Below are positions 22,773 through 36,859 of a DNA stretch of 64,000 nt, one piece after another. Numbering within the stretch: position 1 is the stretch's first letter; every line of letters begins with the position of its first letter. The notes below the pieces were generated by a model. It searched no databases. It was given only the letters and a program-made list of their open reading frames with translations, and was not told the DNA's origin. Origin of the DNA: Tenrec ecaudatus (lineage: Eukaryota > Chordata > Mammalia > Afrosoricida > Tenrecidae); the NCBI RefSeq assembly GCF_050624435.1, contig NC_134534.1:64627501-64691500 (forward strand), in the 5' to 3' direction. Both the position numbers and the translations under genes were made by a program.

Positions 22773-24570
22773 AATGTTTCTTTGTGCATATATTTACCAC
22801 AATAAAATGTGTGTGTTTTTGATTGAAGTTTACATTGTTAGAAGCCCTGAGGAATGAATCCTTTTGAAATTTGCCTTCCCCTTCCTTCCCCACATCCAAT
22901 AATTAAAGCAATTGCTCTTTGACCTCATGCTAATGAAAGAACATTATTAAATTACGATATTACTATTTGGTTACAATCAATATTTTGTTAATATTCAATG
23001 TATACAATATATTACCAATAAGGAAATATCTCTAGGTAAGAGCAGAGGAACAGGTTGGTGTGAAGACTTAATTTTTACAGTATGTACATTTTTATTCTAT
23101 GTGTGTTATACCATATGTGTATATTATGTACCCAACATATATCTTAAAGTAATCGAACATAAGAAACACAAGTCCTTATTCGCTAAAATATAAAAGGTAA
23201 TCTATGGAATCTATCATCATTTCCATCCCTTTGGATAACATTGTATATGCATATAATTTCATACATCATAAAAATCAGATTACAAATAAGCATCTCCCAG
23301 AATAAATAGGTGAGCTCACAAGAGGTTTTAATTAATTATTTAAGTTTAACAATGAAGTTTATAGTTCCAGATTATAAATGGAATTTCCAAACGAGGGGCG
23401 TTTTTAACCTCAGAGACATAGCTGATAGCTCTTGGTCTGGAATAAATTGGCAGTGATCAATGTCCATGAAGAGGATGATCAGATCACCCCACAATGAAGC
23501 TATCATTTTCAGCCAGAACAATTGAATCATAAATGCATTAGTTCGTGAGGACTGAACTTCCTAATGAGCGCACATTATGAAAGGCCGTAGAGAACCGTCA
23601 ATGAGCAAGGCTTGGGCTCTGGTTGCAACGTTACGGGTAAGGTGTGGACCCCAGTCATCTGCCCATCCCAGAAGCCCAAGGAGGGCTTTCTAAAAGCAGA
23701 GGAGGCTATATCAGGGGGAGACGGATGTTCTTTCCTTACATAAACTGCATGCCTGGTACAATCTCCCAGTCCAGGATCATTTTGAATGTAAATGTCATCT
23801 CTACAGAACTCCTTGTGCTTTCGAAGTTCCTTAATTCGCTGATTAGTTATGTCACATTAATTAATAGCAATCTCCAGATTCCGTATCATTCCATTGGGAT
23901 AGTTGTCGGGGGTGGGGAGCAGTGGGGGGAAGACCAGCTAAAAGTGAAGCAAGGCAATGATACTTGCACACCATTCTGTAGCTCCCACGATGCACATGCC
24001 AGAAGCACAAGAGCACCCAGTTGAAACGAACCACTCCTAACCACTTCACCTGGGCTGTGACCACTAGGAAAGCTGAGGCAGTGTCTCCAAAGGGACGACA
24101 GGCAGATGGCACTTTGACCGAGCGCACAGAGCTCAGGCTGGCTGGGCGATTGTCACTTCTCTTTGCTCTTTTCCAGCCATTCTGTACCTCCCCCAAAGGG
24201 ACTTTTTAAACCGTTATATAGATCTTTTGCAGCAGATACAGCTGGATATTATACACCCTGCCCATACATTAAAAAGACAAGATCAAAGACAGAAGGCATG
24301 AAATAGAAAGTAAGACGGAAGAAAGTATTTTCTGCTTATAAAAATGGGCTACAGTAGAATGACTCAACGTGACTGTTGATTCTTAGGGAGCCGTGAACGG
24401 CGTCAGCATCTCTGCTGTCTTTTTAGAGAAATAAGACTCTTCAGGAAAGGGCCTAATTCTCATAACCTCATAGAGAAACAAAGTCTCTGGGGATCCTAAT
24501 TCAGCCCAAAGAAAATCACTGCATAATTAATGTAAACCAGTCTCAGGATCTTTGTCCAATTCCATGTTGA
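22773..24570. other. AT-rich single-copy block
   Basis: No gene or repeat recognised. Several TAAT/ATTA-type and ATTTGCAT-like words occur (for example around 23330-23350 and 23515-23545). The sequence looks unique, but conservation cannot be judged from one genome. Confidence 0.4.
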
Positions 24571-25070
24571 GGTAGTTAGTTTAATGTGCCAACCTGGCTG
24601 ATAAACACATGTGGGGTTAATTGAAGGGCGGAGGGATAAGTGGCTCAGTGAGCCTCGCCTTTCTACTTCTCGGATCTCTTGCTTTCTGATGGTCAGACCA
24701 GGGTGCAGCTGCCTTAACCAGTTCCCTGCTTCAGGCTCGCTTCCTGCAAGATGTCCCTGAGGAGAAGCCACATGGACCTACCCCAATGCAGCCCTGGGTG
24801 CTGGAGCAGCCATGTGGAGACCCCTCCTGTGGAGACCCCTGCTGGAGCAGCCATGTGGAGACCCCACTTAGATGCTTACACATTCACTGACTCATCTTTC
24901 TTTCTGCATTCGGCATCATTGCGTCTGTTTTGTGAGCTGGAGGAGGACTTTGTGGATTAGTGTTGGACATATGGTTTAATGGGTTAATGTTGGACTTATG
25001 GGCTTGGGCAGCACTGGGTTGGGATGTTTCCTTGATGCACACTTAACCTTTATATAAAACTCTCTCTTAT

Positions 25071-27360
25071 GACAGCATGGCCAGCCCCACTATGACACTC
25101 CTCACTGACCCACAGCCCTGCGGGGGACAGCACCGGAGACACAGTGTGAGAATTCCGCCTGATCTGATCCTGCCACACCGAGGCAAAATACTGGGGGGCG
25201 GTGGAGGGGGGGGGCAACAGAGTAGCAAGGGAATGGAGTGGCGAGGTCCCCAGGGAATGCTGAAAGTGGACTTTGGGGCCAGGGTGTGGTGCCCCAACAG
25301 ACTGGACTGGAAAACACTCCTAAAGGCCAACAAATGATCCTTGAACTAACTACAAGCTTTTCTTTCTTACTGTGTTTGGTTTGGTTTTTTGTCATGGGTA
25401 TGTTGTTGCTGTTGTTGTTTTGTTGTATTTTGTTCCTTGGTTTTGCTCTGTCTTGTTTGGGTGCATGTTATTATCTCCGCAGGTCTGTCTAAATAAGATA
25501 GGCTGGATGAACAATCTGGAGGAGAAAACAACGAGACCCACAGTTCCAGGGGGACATGGGAGAGGGGGAGGTGGAGAAAGGTAGTGGTGTTACCAAACCC
25601 GGGACAAGGGAACAACAAGTGATCCAAATCGGTGGTGAGGAGGGTGTGGGAGGCCTGGTAGGGCATGATCAAGGGTAATGTAACCAAGAAAAATTGCTGA
25701 AACCCTGGTGGGGACTGAGCATGATAGTGAGTGCGATAGTTTATTGTGCCAGGCTGGCCAATAAACACAAGTAGTATTAATTGAAGGACGGAGGGATAAA
25801 TGGCTTGGTGAGCCTCACCTTGCTTGTTCTGTGCCTCAATTTAAAGGGGTACACTACCTGTGGGATGCCTAGCCTGTGGACTGTGTCGCTGTAAGTTGAG
25901 GTCCCTCCAATCCCAGAGGATTGGAATGTTTGTCTCTGGAGCTGGGGACCGACAGTTGGTGAACTGCCTTGCTGTTTGCTGCCTAGGTATATATAGCCCA
26001 GCTCTCTCTACAGAAAGGGACTGGCAACTGGTGGCTCTCAAGCCTTAAAGGACTGCTAGTGTCTCACTGCTTTATAATTTAACTGTTAATTTCTTGTATC
26101 ATCTATCTGTATATAATTTAACGGTTCATTTCTTGTATTATATATCTATCTTTATAAATATATTTATATATAATTACTAGCAATCTGGTTTGTCTCTCTA
26201 GAGAACCCTGTCCAGCACAGTGGCACAGGAGGAAAGTCAAGGGAAATAGAGGAAAGAGCTGGGAGGCAAAAGGCATTTATAGAGGTCTATATAAAGACAT
26301 GTACACATACAAATAAATTTATATATGAGGGTGGGGAAATAGATCTATGTGCATATATTTATAGGTTTAGTGTTAAGGTAGCAGAAGGTAGCCTCCACTC
26401 AAGTATTCCCTCAATGCAAGAATATTTTATTCTATTAAATTGGCATTCTATGATGGTCACCTTCCCAACACAACCACTGAAGACAAAGCGGGTGAATAAG
26501 AAAATGTGGTGAAGAAAGTTGATGATGGTGCCTGGCTATCAAAATCGATAGTGTCTGGAGTCTTAAAGGCTTGAAGGTAAACAAGCAGCCATCTAGCTCA
26601 GAAGCAACAAAGCCCACATGGAAGAAGCACTCCAGTCTGTGCAATCACGAGGTGTCAAAAGGATCAGGTATCAGGCATCATCAGAACAAAAAAATCCTAT
26701 CATAGTGAATGAGAAGGGAGTGCAGAGTGGAGACACAAAGCCCATTTATAGGCCACTGGCGATACCCTTACAGAAGGGTCTCTGGGAGATGAGCCAGTCA
26801 GAGTGCAAGGTAGCAAAGATGAAAAATACAACTTTCCTCTAGTTCCTAAATGCTTCCTCTGCCCACCCTCCCACCCCCCATCATGATCCCAATTCTACCA
26901 TGCAAGTCTGGATAGACCAGAGGATGTACACTGGTACAGATAGGGACTGGAAACACAGGGACTCTAGGGCAGATGATCCCTAGAGGACCAGTGCTGTGAG
27001 TGATGATGCTGGGAGGGTGAAGGCAGGGTGGGTTGGAATGGGGGAACCGATTACAAGGATCTACATGTGACCTCCTCTCTGAGGGAAGAATAACAGAAAA
27101 GTGGGTGAAGGGAGATGTCGGACAGGGCAAGATATGACGAAATAATAATTTATAAATTATCAAGGGCTTATGAGGGAAGGGGATGTGGGGAGGGAGGGGG
27201 AAAAATGAGGACCTGATGCCAGCGGCTAAAGTGAGGGCAAATGTTTTGAGAATAATGAGGGCAATGACTGTACAAAAGTGCTTTACACAATTGATGTATT
27301 TATGGATTGTGATAAGAGTTGTATGAGCCCTTAATAAAATGATTAAAAATAGATAAATAA
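25071..27360 (+). mobile_element. Tenrec-type L1 3' UTR, itself interrupted
   Basis: A 5'-truncated L1 that covers most of the 3' UTR and ends in agagttgtatgagcccttaa plus an A-rich tail. It sits inside the LTR-like element with target duplication ataaaactctct before (about 25055) and after (about 27358). Its own sequence is interrupted at 25735-26215. The G-rich run near 25196-25213 and the T/G-rich run near 25376-25440 occupy the place of the polypurine/polypyrimidine region of other copies. Confidence 0.85.
25735..26216 (+). mobile_element. Second LTR-like element nested in the L1
   Basis: Begins tgcgatagtttattgtgcca and ends ctctctagagaaccctgtcc plus agcaca, TG...CA ends as in an LTR. 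The L1 continues on both sides (gatagtg before, aaagtcaagggaaatagagg after). Short flanks gtgag/gtggc are a possible 5-base duplication. Confidence 0.7.
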
Positions 27361-27425
27361 ATAAAACTCTCTGATTCATGAGTTTCTGTGGATTTGTTTC
27401 TCTAAAGTACCAATACTAATACACA

Positions 27426-27652
27426 TGTCCTTATATTGTTTCAACAGAGACAATGGAATTTTAATAAATTACCTTTTATTTGTATAAAATTCTATATAAA
27501 TGTATTCATGAATTTAAAAAATCCTGGTCAGAGAAAAAAACTCTGTACCCTGATTTTTATTTAGAAAATATAGTCATTTAAGCTTCACTTATACAACAAT
27601 TACTTATTGAGCATCTACTACATGCCAGCTGCTGTATTAAATACTCACACAC
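27426..27652. other. No recognised feature
   Basis: AT-rich stretch between repeats. Includes a short CA run at 27646-27658. Confidence 0.4.
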
Positions 27653-27855
27653 ACACACTCTACCATTGAGTCAATGGGGACTCATAGAAACTCTATTAGA
27701 CAGAGCAGAACTGTCCCTGTGAGTTTCTTAGACCATAACTTTTTACACTAGTAGAAAGCCTAGGCTATCTCCCAAGAGTGGCTGGTGGTTTCCAACTACT
27801 GACCTTGCAGTTAGCAGCCCAGTTCACAACCACTACACCCCCAGGGCTCCCAGTA
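27653..27855 (-). mobile_element. AfroSINE-like tRNA-derived SINE
   Basis: Minus copy: gtcaatggggactcatagaa, ctgtccctgtgagtttctta, ctggtggtttccaactactg, cacaaccactacacccccag, gggctccc at the head. Confidence 0.85.
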
Positions 27856-28052
27856 GCATAATTACAGTGTTATGAAGGCAAATAGCATCTTTTTGTTAGT
27901 TTTAAGCTCCTAACACTGGGCTTAGTACTTTCCATGGAACACCTCATTTAATTTTCAAACAACTTTTTTTAAGGAGATTTAATTATTACCCCTATTTTAC
28001 AGGAAAGCAAAGTGAAGCATATAAGGATTATATAACTTGTCCTGGGTCTCAC

Positions 28053-28640
28053 GGTGTGTTAGTCCGGGTAGACTAGAGAAACAAATCCAGGGAGATTCAT
28101 ATATGTGTAAGAAAGAGCCTTATATACAAGAGCAATTGAATATTGAGAAAACATCTCAGCCCAGTCCAGATCAAGTCCATACTACACTTCATCTTAGCCA
28201 AAAGGCCGAGAAGTGATTGCAAGTCCATTAAGTCTGATATTAACCCATATGTCAAATACCAATCTATAAATTGCTCTTCAGATTCACAGAACACATGCAA
28301 TGATGCCAAATGCAGGAAGATCACAGGCCAGTGGGTGGTAAGTCTTGTGCATCCGGTGGTGATGTAAACATCTCAGCACTGGCAGGGGTCTTTATGTGGT
28401 TCCTCCAGCTCAGGACACTAGTGTAGTACCATGTGTCTTGTCAGCTGCATTGTCTCCCAGAGATTGAGCTGAGAAAGAGAGTGTCCCTCACCTCCAAGGA
28501 GAAATACAGAAGTTCCCAGAATCCTCAGGAGAAGTCTATGCCCATACAGAGGCCTCATTGGCTATGACCAGATTGATAGGCTAGACTCCACCCCTTCACT
28601 CTCAATCCTCTAAAATTGACAAATGATTATATGACTACCA
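28053..28640 (-). mobile_element. LTR-like element, recurring family
   Basis: Plus-strand view begins gtgttagtccgggtagacta, gagaaacaaatcc, as in the 53166 copy, and continues through cacatgcaatgatgccaaat and cactggcaggggtcttt. It carries the U2 fragment described separately. No coding potential. Confidence 0.7.
28179..28217 (-). ncRNA. RNU2 (fragment): U2 snRNA 5'-end pseudogene fragment
   Basis: The minus strand reads the first 39 nucleotides of U2 snRNA with two changes. The diagnostic run ttctcggccttttggctaag, the branch-point-side 5' stem-loop region, is intact. Flanking caagtccat occurs on both sides (ending 28180 and starting about 28220), consistent with a retrotransposed, 3'-truncated copy. 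There is no proximal sequence element or 3' box nearby, so it is not an active gene. Confidence 0.85.
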
Positions 28641-28854
28641 CACAGCTAGTAAGTACTAGAGTTGAGATACTTTCTTCTTTATTGAACCAAGAGATTCAAA
28701 TAGGGTCAGCCCCAAAGTATGTTTTGCTTAGCCAGCACAGCACATTGATAAATTCAATCTAAATACCATTGATGATTTTCATGCTTCACCTCCTAGTTCA
28801 ATATGCACCTTAGGACACCATCTTATCTTACATCCACTAATATAAGGTGATAGA

Positions 28855-29040
28855 TACTGAGGTGAACTCTCCAGCTCCCTCTTGGAGAATGGACTTGTCC
28901 TAACTTACAGGAGTGCTGTCAACATTCAACTTCCAGCTGAAATTGTTTGTGGTGACGACTGCACAACTCTTCTTAATATGATTGAGCAGTTAAATTGTAT
29001 GATATGTGAATTACATGTCAATAAAACTTTTTTTTTTATT
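28855..29040 (+). mobile_element. Older L1 3' terminus
   Basis: The block cgactgcacaactcttctta, gatatgtgaattacatgtca and ataaaac plus a T/A tail matches the end of the L1 fragment at 55560-55650, an L1 subfamily different from the abundant tenrec-type 3' UTR. Confidence 0.6.
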
Positions 29041-29842
29041 CAGGTGTTGGCCAGGTTCACTATTGCCGCAGACATGATATAGTTGATGTAAACAGAGTGG
29101 GTGACTCACATCTCAGTGGGAGGCATTTGTTTCTTTGGCTTAAACTATCTATCTTACCATGCAGCTATGCTAAAATGTAAACCACCTCCGTCAGTATAGA
29201 TATGTATCTTTAATGTGTATGTATTGATAAAAAGAAGGACTAGACCCAAATGGGTTATAGAATTATTGGTCTTTCTTTTCTTTCCTTTTCTACATAGACG
29301 TGTTCTAGAATTGTCTAAGGTGATTTAATAATTACGAAGGAAAATGTAAGAATGATTTTTTAAGGCAAATAACCTTGGAGAAGGAAGCACATTGAGCTAT
29401 AATCATCAGGAGGAATTAATGCCTTTGGGGCCTACACGCCTAACTCCAAGATGGAAGGAGCAGCTTCTCCGCCAGCCAACTCCAAAACGGGGCTTCCCTA
29501 CAGCACCGCCAAGGCTCTGCAGACAATCCGTCAGCCAGCAACTGATGCCATGGATTATCCACAGTATTGCTGAGAACCCGCAGCTTCTGGTCCAGATTCG
29601 TGGCCCTTCTGAAGCACAATCAGGCCCAGCAGTGTCCCAGCTAACTTAGGCACGCCCTGGCCTGGTCCAGAATCATACCCACAGTCACCAGTTGAAGGCC
29701 ATATTCCAAGCACCTCTCCTGCTGCCACCCACAAACTGTTGCTGCCCCTCCCTTATGTAATACCCTATACCCAAACACAGTAGGCCACAGGCAGGCCACA
29801 GTCACTCTTACCAGCCCCACAGAGAGAAAGCTCAGGACCCTC

Positions 29843-30800
29843 ATGTCTTTCAGGAATATGGCACCAAGTGCCACCAAAAGGACACACAGACAGCAACCTA
29901 CCTCAACAAGGCAACAAAAGAAACAAATTGAAACATCAGAGGTAGCCCTGAACCCAACTACACTCATAGAAGAAGCAGATATTGAGTTGCCACAAGAAGA
30001 AATCTCCAGAATGTTTCTTGGAAGGAAGCAATACATAATAATAATAGAATGATTGGGGAGATAAATGCTAGATGGGATGAAGCCCACGCCCCAAAGGGAA
30101 AGACAAAAGTTAAAGGGTAAGGTAACAGAAGCAAACACATACACATTAAAAAAAACAAAACAAGAAAAAAGACCTCACCAACAGACTAGAAGAACTGGAC
30201 AATTATACCAGTAATCTCTGAGGACAACTAGACAGACTTCAACAAATGGGAAAGACAGTTAAACAAGACAATCTAAGAGGCAGAAGAAAACCTGAGATCA
30301 ATGACAGATGATATAAAGAGGAACAATATTCAAATAATAGCAATACTGGAAGAAGACATAATAAAGAAGTCAATAGCTAAAGTTGGGAGGGAATTCCTGG
30401 AAGAAAACGTCCCCAACTTAATAAATGAGAACCAGACCATCATACAGGAAGCAGAGAAGACACCAATTAGACTAAACCCCTGGGAAAAATATCACCAATG
30501 CACATAATAATTAAATTATCCAACTTTGAGGAAAAGGGAAAACTCATAAGAGCAGCTAGAGAAAAAAGGCAGTCACATACAGTGGTACTCAGATAAGTAT
30601 ATGCTCAGACCAATCAGCAGATACCATGAGGAGGAGGAGCGGAGTAACATCTTCCAAAAGTTGAAAGAGAACAATGCCAATCCAAGAATCCTCTATCCCG
30701 CCAAACTGTCTATCAAGATAGATGAAGAGGTAAAGGTTTTCCTGGACAAGGAAAAACTCAAAGAACACGTTGTAAGACACCCAACCCTGTGAAAAATCCT
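29843..30800 (+). pseudogene. L1 ORF1 (RNA-binding protein) relic
   Basis: Fragments in two frames follow L1 ORF1p order. The N-terminus is MAPSATKRTHRQQPTSTRQQ. A coiled-coil/RRM stretch contains IKRNNIQIIAILEEDIIKKS and REFLEENVPNLINENQTI. The C-terminal domain contains NPRILYPAKLSIKIDEEVKV and FLDKEKLKEHVVR. ORF1p is the trimeric nucleic-acid chaperone that packages L1 RNA in cytoplasmic RNPs. Several stops and frame changes (for example near 30218-30300 and 30595) make this copy dead. Confidence 0.8.
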
Positions 30801-31139
30801 TACTGGCTCACTGTGGTCAGAAGATCAACATTCACAAAGTGCAAAAAGGAGACAACCACATAGCTCAACCCAACCTGGAAATCAACATGCTAAAACAACC
30901 ACCAAGATAACATTGCCTCAAAAGCGAAAAAAAAGGAAAATATTAAGCCATACTCAGCACAATGTTATGTGGAGAGACAGGAAAACTCCCAATACAAAAG
31001 GTACAGGATGACAACAATGAATCCCCAGTTTGTGGTAAAGCTCTGTCAACAGTCTGAATTCACCCATTTAAAGACAAAGGCTTTCAAACTTGCTCAGAAA
31101 ACATAACCCAACAATCTATTCTCCACCAGAGTCACACGT

Positions 31140-33889
<2,750 letters not shown>

Positions 33890-34059
33890 GAGCCCCCCTG
33901 GACCAGCAGCCCCAGCAACAGCACTAGAGGAAGAGAGTCTCTCAGTTGCTGGGGAGTCTTTGCCCCTAATTCAATCCCTTAACATACTGAGAATATAACA
34001 TCGGAACCCCCTGAAGGAAGGGGAGGGGCTTAGAGAGCCCGACCTTGTTATGCACCATT

Positions 34060-34065
34060 AATAAA
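34060..34065 (+). promoter_or_regulatory. Polyadenylation signal of GAPDH retrocopy
   Basis: AATAAA is followed by the A-run 14 bases downstream. It is inherited from the parent mRNA. Confidence 0.9.
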
Positions 34066-34094
34066 ATACACTGTACCTAAAAAAAAAAAAAAAG

Positions 34095-34937
34095 AACTTC
34101 AATAGACCCATAGCAATAGAAAAGATAGATATGGTGATCAAGAAACTACCAATGAAAAAACTCCTAGGCCAGACAGGAGAATTCTATCAAGCATTCACAG
34201 AAGAGCTGACACTGTTCCTCCACAACCTATTCCAGAGCATAGAAAAAGATGGTAAATGCCCAAACTCATTCTATGAAGCTAATATAACACTGATACCAAA
34301 GTTGGACAAGGATCCCACAAGAATAGAGAATGATAGACCGATATCTCTAATGAACATTGATGCAAAAATTCTTAACAAAATATTGGCCAATAGAATACAA
34401 AAGTATATTAAACAAATAATTCATAACACTATACTGATGCAAATACAATCTTCTTCAAAAATAGAAAAGCTGACTACCAACTTCATATGGAGAGGGAAGA
34501 AACCCAGAATTAGAAGAGAACTCCTCAAGAAGGAATGCAAAGGCAGAGGGTTTGCTTTACCTGTCTTTAAAACATACTACACAGCCACAGTGGTCAAAAC
34601 AGCATGATACTGGTATAATGACAGATACTCAGAACAATAGAAAGGAACAAAAAAATCCAGAAATAAAATCCCCAGCATATAGACAAATAATCTTCAACAA
34701 GCCCAAAAAAGCATCAAGTGAGAAGCAGATGCCCACTTCAACAAATGGTGCTTGAAAAATGAATATCTACATGCAGAAATGAAGCAATATCTTTATCTTA
34801 TCCCACGTGCAAGAACAAACTCAGGTGGATCACAGACCTTGAAGTACAACCCAGACTATTAGGGTCATCAACAAAGGAACAGGAACAAACATGAGAACCT
34901 TGGCACAGGGAATATATAGGCTAACTGAAATAGGAAA

Positions 34938-34971
<34 letters not shown>

Positions 34972-35810
34972 GAAGCTGAAATTTACAAATGGGATATACT
35001 AAGGGTAAAACACCTGTGTGCATCAAAAGACTTCCACCAAGAGAGTAATAAGATAACCCACAGACTGGGAGAAGATCTTTAGCAAGGGCACATCAGACAA
35101 AGGGCTTATTACTAAAATATACACTACCCTAATAGCCTGCAACAAGAAAAAAGCAGAGGGCCCTCTGAGGAGGTAGGCAAAGGACCTAAATAGAAGTTTC
35201 ACCAAGGAGGAAACCCAAATGGACAATAAACATATGAAAAAATGTTCACAATCATTAATCGACAGAGAAATGCAAATTAAAACAACTATGAGATACCACC
35301 TAACACCCCTAAGGATAGCCCAGTTCAAAAACATCAGAGAGCAACAGATGTTGGAGGGGCTGTGGTGATATAGGAACTCTCATCCACTGCTGGTGGTCCT
35401 GTAGATACCTACAGCCACTGTGGAAAGTGATCTGGTGATATCTAAAGCAAATGGAAATTGAGCTACTTACAACCCATCAATCCCCCTATTGGGCGTATAC
35501 CCAGAAGAAGTAAGAAATAGACTGCGACCAGGCATCTGCACTTCAATGTTTATTGTGATGCAATTCACAATCACAAAGATCTGGAAACAAACTTAATTTC
35601 CATTGATGGATGAGTGGATTGATGAGTGGATTAGAAAACTCTAATACATACACACGGTGGGGTAGTACACATCCCCAAAAAGCACTATACCTCCCTAAAA
35701 TGCAGTGATGAACATATGAAGCACATTGTCTCATGGGAAGAGTTTGGAGGATATAATGTTAAGCAAAGTTAGCCAAGCACAAAAGGACAAGCACAAGATG
35801 ACCCACTGAG
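34095..35810 (+). pseudogene. L1 ORF2 relic, RT part with internal deletion and C-terminus
   Basis: The frame from 34131 matches the beginning of the L1 RT domain ([20 protein letters not shown], then [20 protein letters not shown]). At about 34430-34440 it jumps without frame loss to the region near ORF2's C-terminus ([20 protein letters not shown]). The central RT palm with the catalytic Asp-Asp box is missing. The C-terminal region to about 35810 is frame-broken, and a (CA)n expansion lies inside it. Confidence 0.8.
34941..34968. repeat. (CA)n microsatellite inside L1 ORF2
   Basis: Fourteen CA units within the degraded ORF2 3' region. Confidence 0.97.
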
Positions 35811-36214
35811 GTAGGTCCAATCAACACAATGGGAACAGTAGAGAAACCAATACATAATTTATGGGTTGAGGGACAGGCACACAGGCAAGGGACAGACCAA
35901 GCCCAATGATGCAAACAGCATAACAACATTAAAAAATGGGGAAAGAGGAGGAGGGGGGCTACTGTTTATGTCTCCACAGGAAAGGGAGAGAGGGACCAGA
36001 CCTCAACCTGGTACACCAAGCCTTAAGGGCAACATACTGGCGTGAAGCAGCAAACTAACAGAGAGGTCTTCAGAGCCTGGCCAGACCCTATCCCAGCTAT
36101 GTTGACCACCTCCCCCCGCCCCCTCCCCAGAAGAATGCACTACAGAGAACAGCACTGAACATACAGCCTGGGGAGAATGGAAGGTCTGCCCAGACCACTC
36201 GAGAACAAACTAAG

Positions 36215-36262
36215 ATGGAAAGAGAGAGAGAGACAGAAAGAGAGAGAGAGAGAGACAGAGAG
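36215..36262. repeat. (GA)n-rich tract in L1 3' UTR
   Basis: Purine-only run of gagaga units, part of the L1 3' UTR. Confidence 0.9.
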
Positions 36263-36652
36263 CATGGACTGCATCCTGGCCCACCAACTTTGAGGACAAC
36301 ATTCTGCTTGGAGCCGCCAATACACAGAGAGAGCTGTAGGGTCGTCCTCACCACAAAACACGACATCCCCTTACTAACCCACAGCATTACAGGGTGGAGG
36401 TGGGGGCAACACTGGAGACACAGTGCAGAAATTGTGCCCAGTCTGCCCCCCACCCCACACACACACACGAAGGTGTAACACGAAGGGAGCTCAACAGAGC
36501 AACAGGGGTACAAAGCAACAAAGTTCCCAAGGAATTCTGAAAATGGACTTTAGACTAGAGGGGTAAGGGGTTGTACAGGCCTTGGCACTGCATCAGACCT
36601 GATTGGAAAACATTCATAAGGATCAGCAGACAGACCTGGAACTATTCATAGG

Positions 36653-36859
36653 CTTCTTCTTCTTCTTCTTCTTCTTCTTCTTCTTCTTCTTCTTCTTCTT
36701 CTTCTTCTTCTTCTTCTTCTTCTTCTTCTTCTTCTTCTTCTTCTTCTCCTCCTCCTCCTCCTCCTCCTCCTCCTCCTCCTCCTCCTCCTCCTCCTCCTCC
36801 TCCTCCTCCTCCTTCTTCTTCTACTTCTTCTTCTTCTTCTTCCTCTTCTTTTTCTTCCA
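36653..36859. repeat. (TTC)n/(TCC)n triplet expansion in L1 3' UTR
   Basis: About 31 TTC units pass into about 22 TCC units, then back into TTC, a pure pyrimidine strand of roughly 200 bases. Other L1 copies have a short polypurine/polypyrimidine block at the same place (25350-25450, 63700-63770). This is a local expansion of an L1-encoded tract. GAA/TTC runs can form triplex DNA. Confidence 0.97.

Larger units (their letters stand above)
24573..27425 (+). mobile_element. LTR-like element split by an L1 insertion
   Basis: The 5' part (24573-25070) begins gttagtttaatgtgccaacc. The 3' remainder (27361-27425) reads catgagtttctgtggatttg and ends in tactaatacac. The uninterrupted minus copy at 53166-53715 shows these two parts are continuous. 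An L1 3' end lies between them. It has internal near-duplicate blocks around 24800-24860 (gagcagccatgtggagaccc twice). Confidence 0.75.
27905..28680 (-). mobile_element. MIR relic split by an LTR-like element
   Basis: MIR order on the minus strand is ccctattttacaggaaagca then ttgtcctgggtctcac (27905-28052). It resumes with cacacagctagtaagtacta at about 28640-28665. The join is exactly the MIR core, so the LTR-like element inserted into it. Confidence 0.65.

Noticed and set aside
26846..27379. 177-codon minus-strand open frame
   Set aside because: It is the antisense of the L1 3' UTR. The same antisense frame is open in other copies (46333-46773, 59912-60163) because of their base composition. 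No protein family fits.
28179..28217. Functional U2 snRNA gene
   Set aside because: Only the first 39 nucleotides are present, with changes, and no snRNA promoter or 3' box.
29641..30144. 167-codon minus-strand open frame
   Set aside because: Antisense of the L1 5' UTR and ORF1 start. The hydrophobic stretches arise from A-rich sense codons read in reverse.
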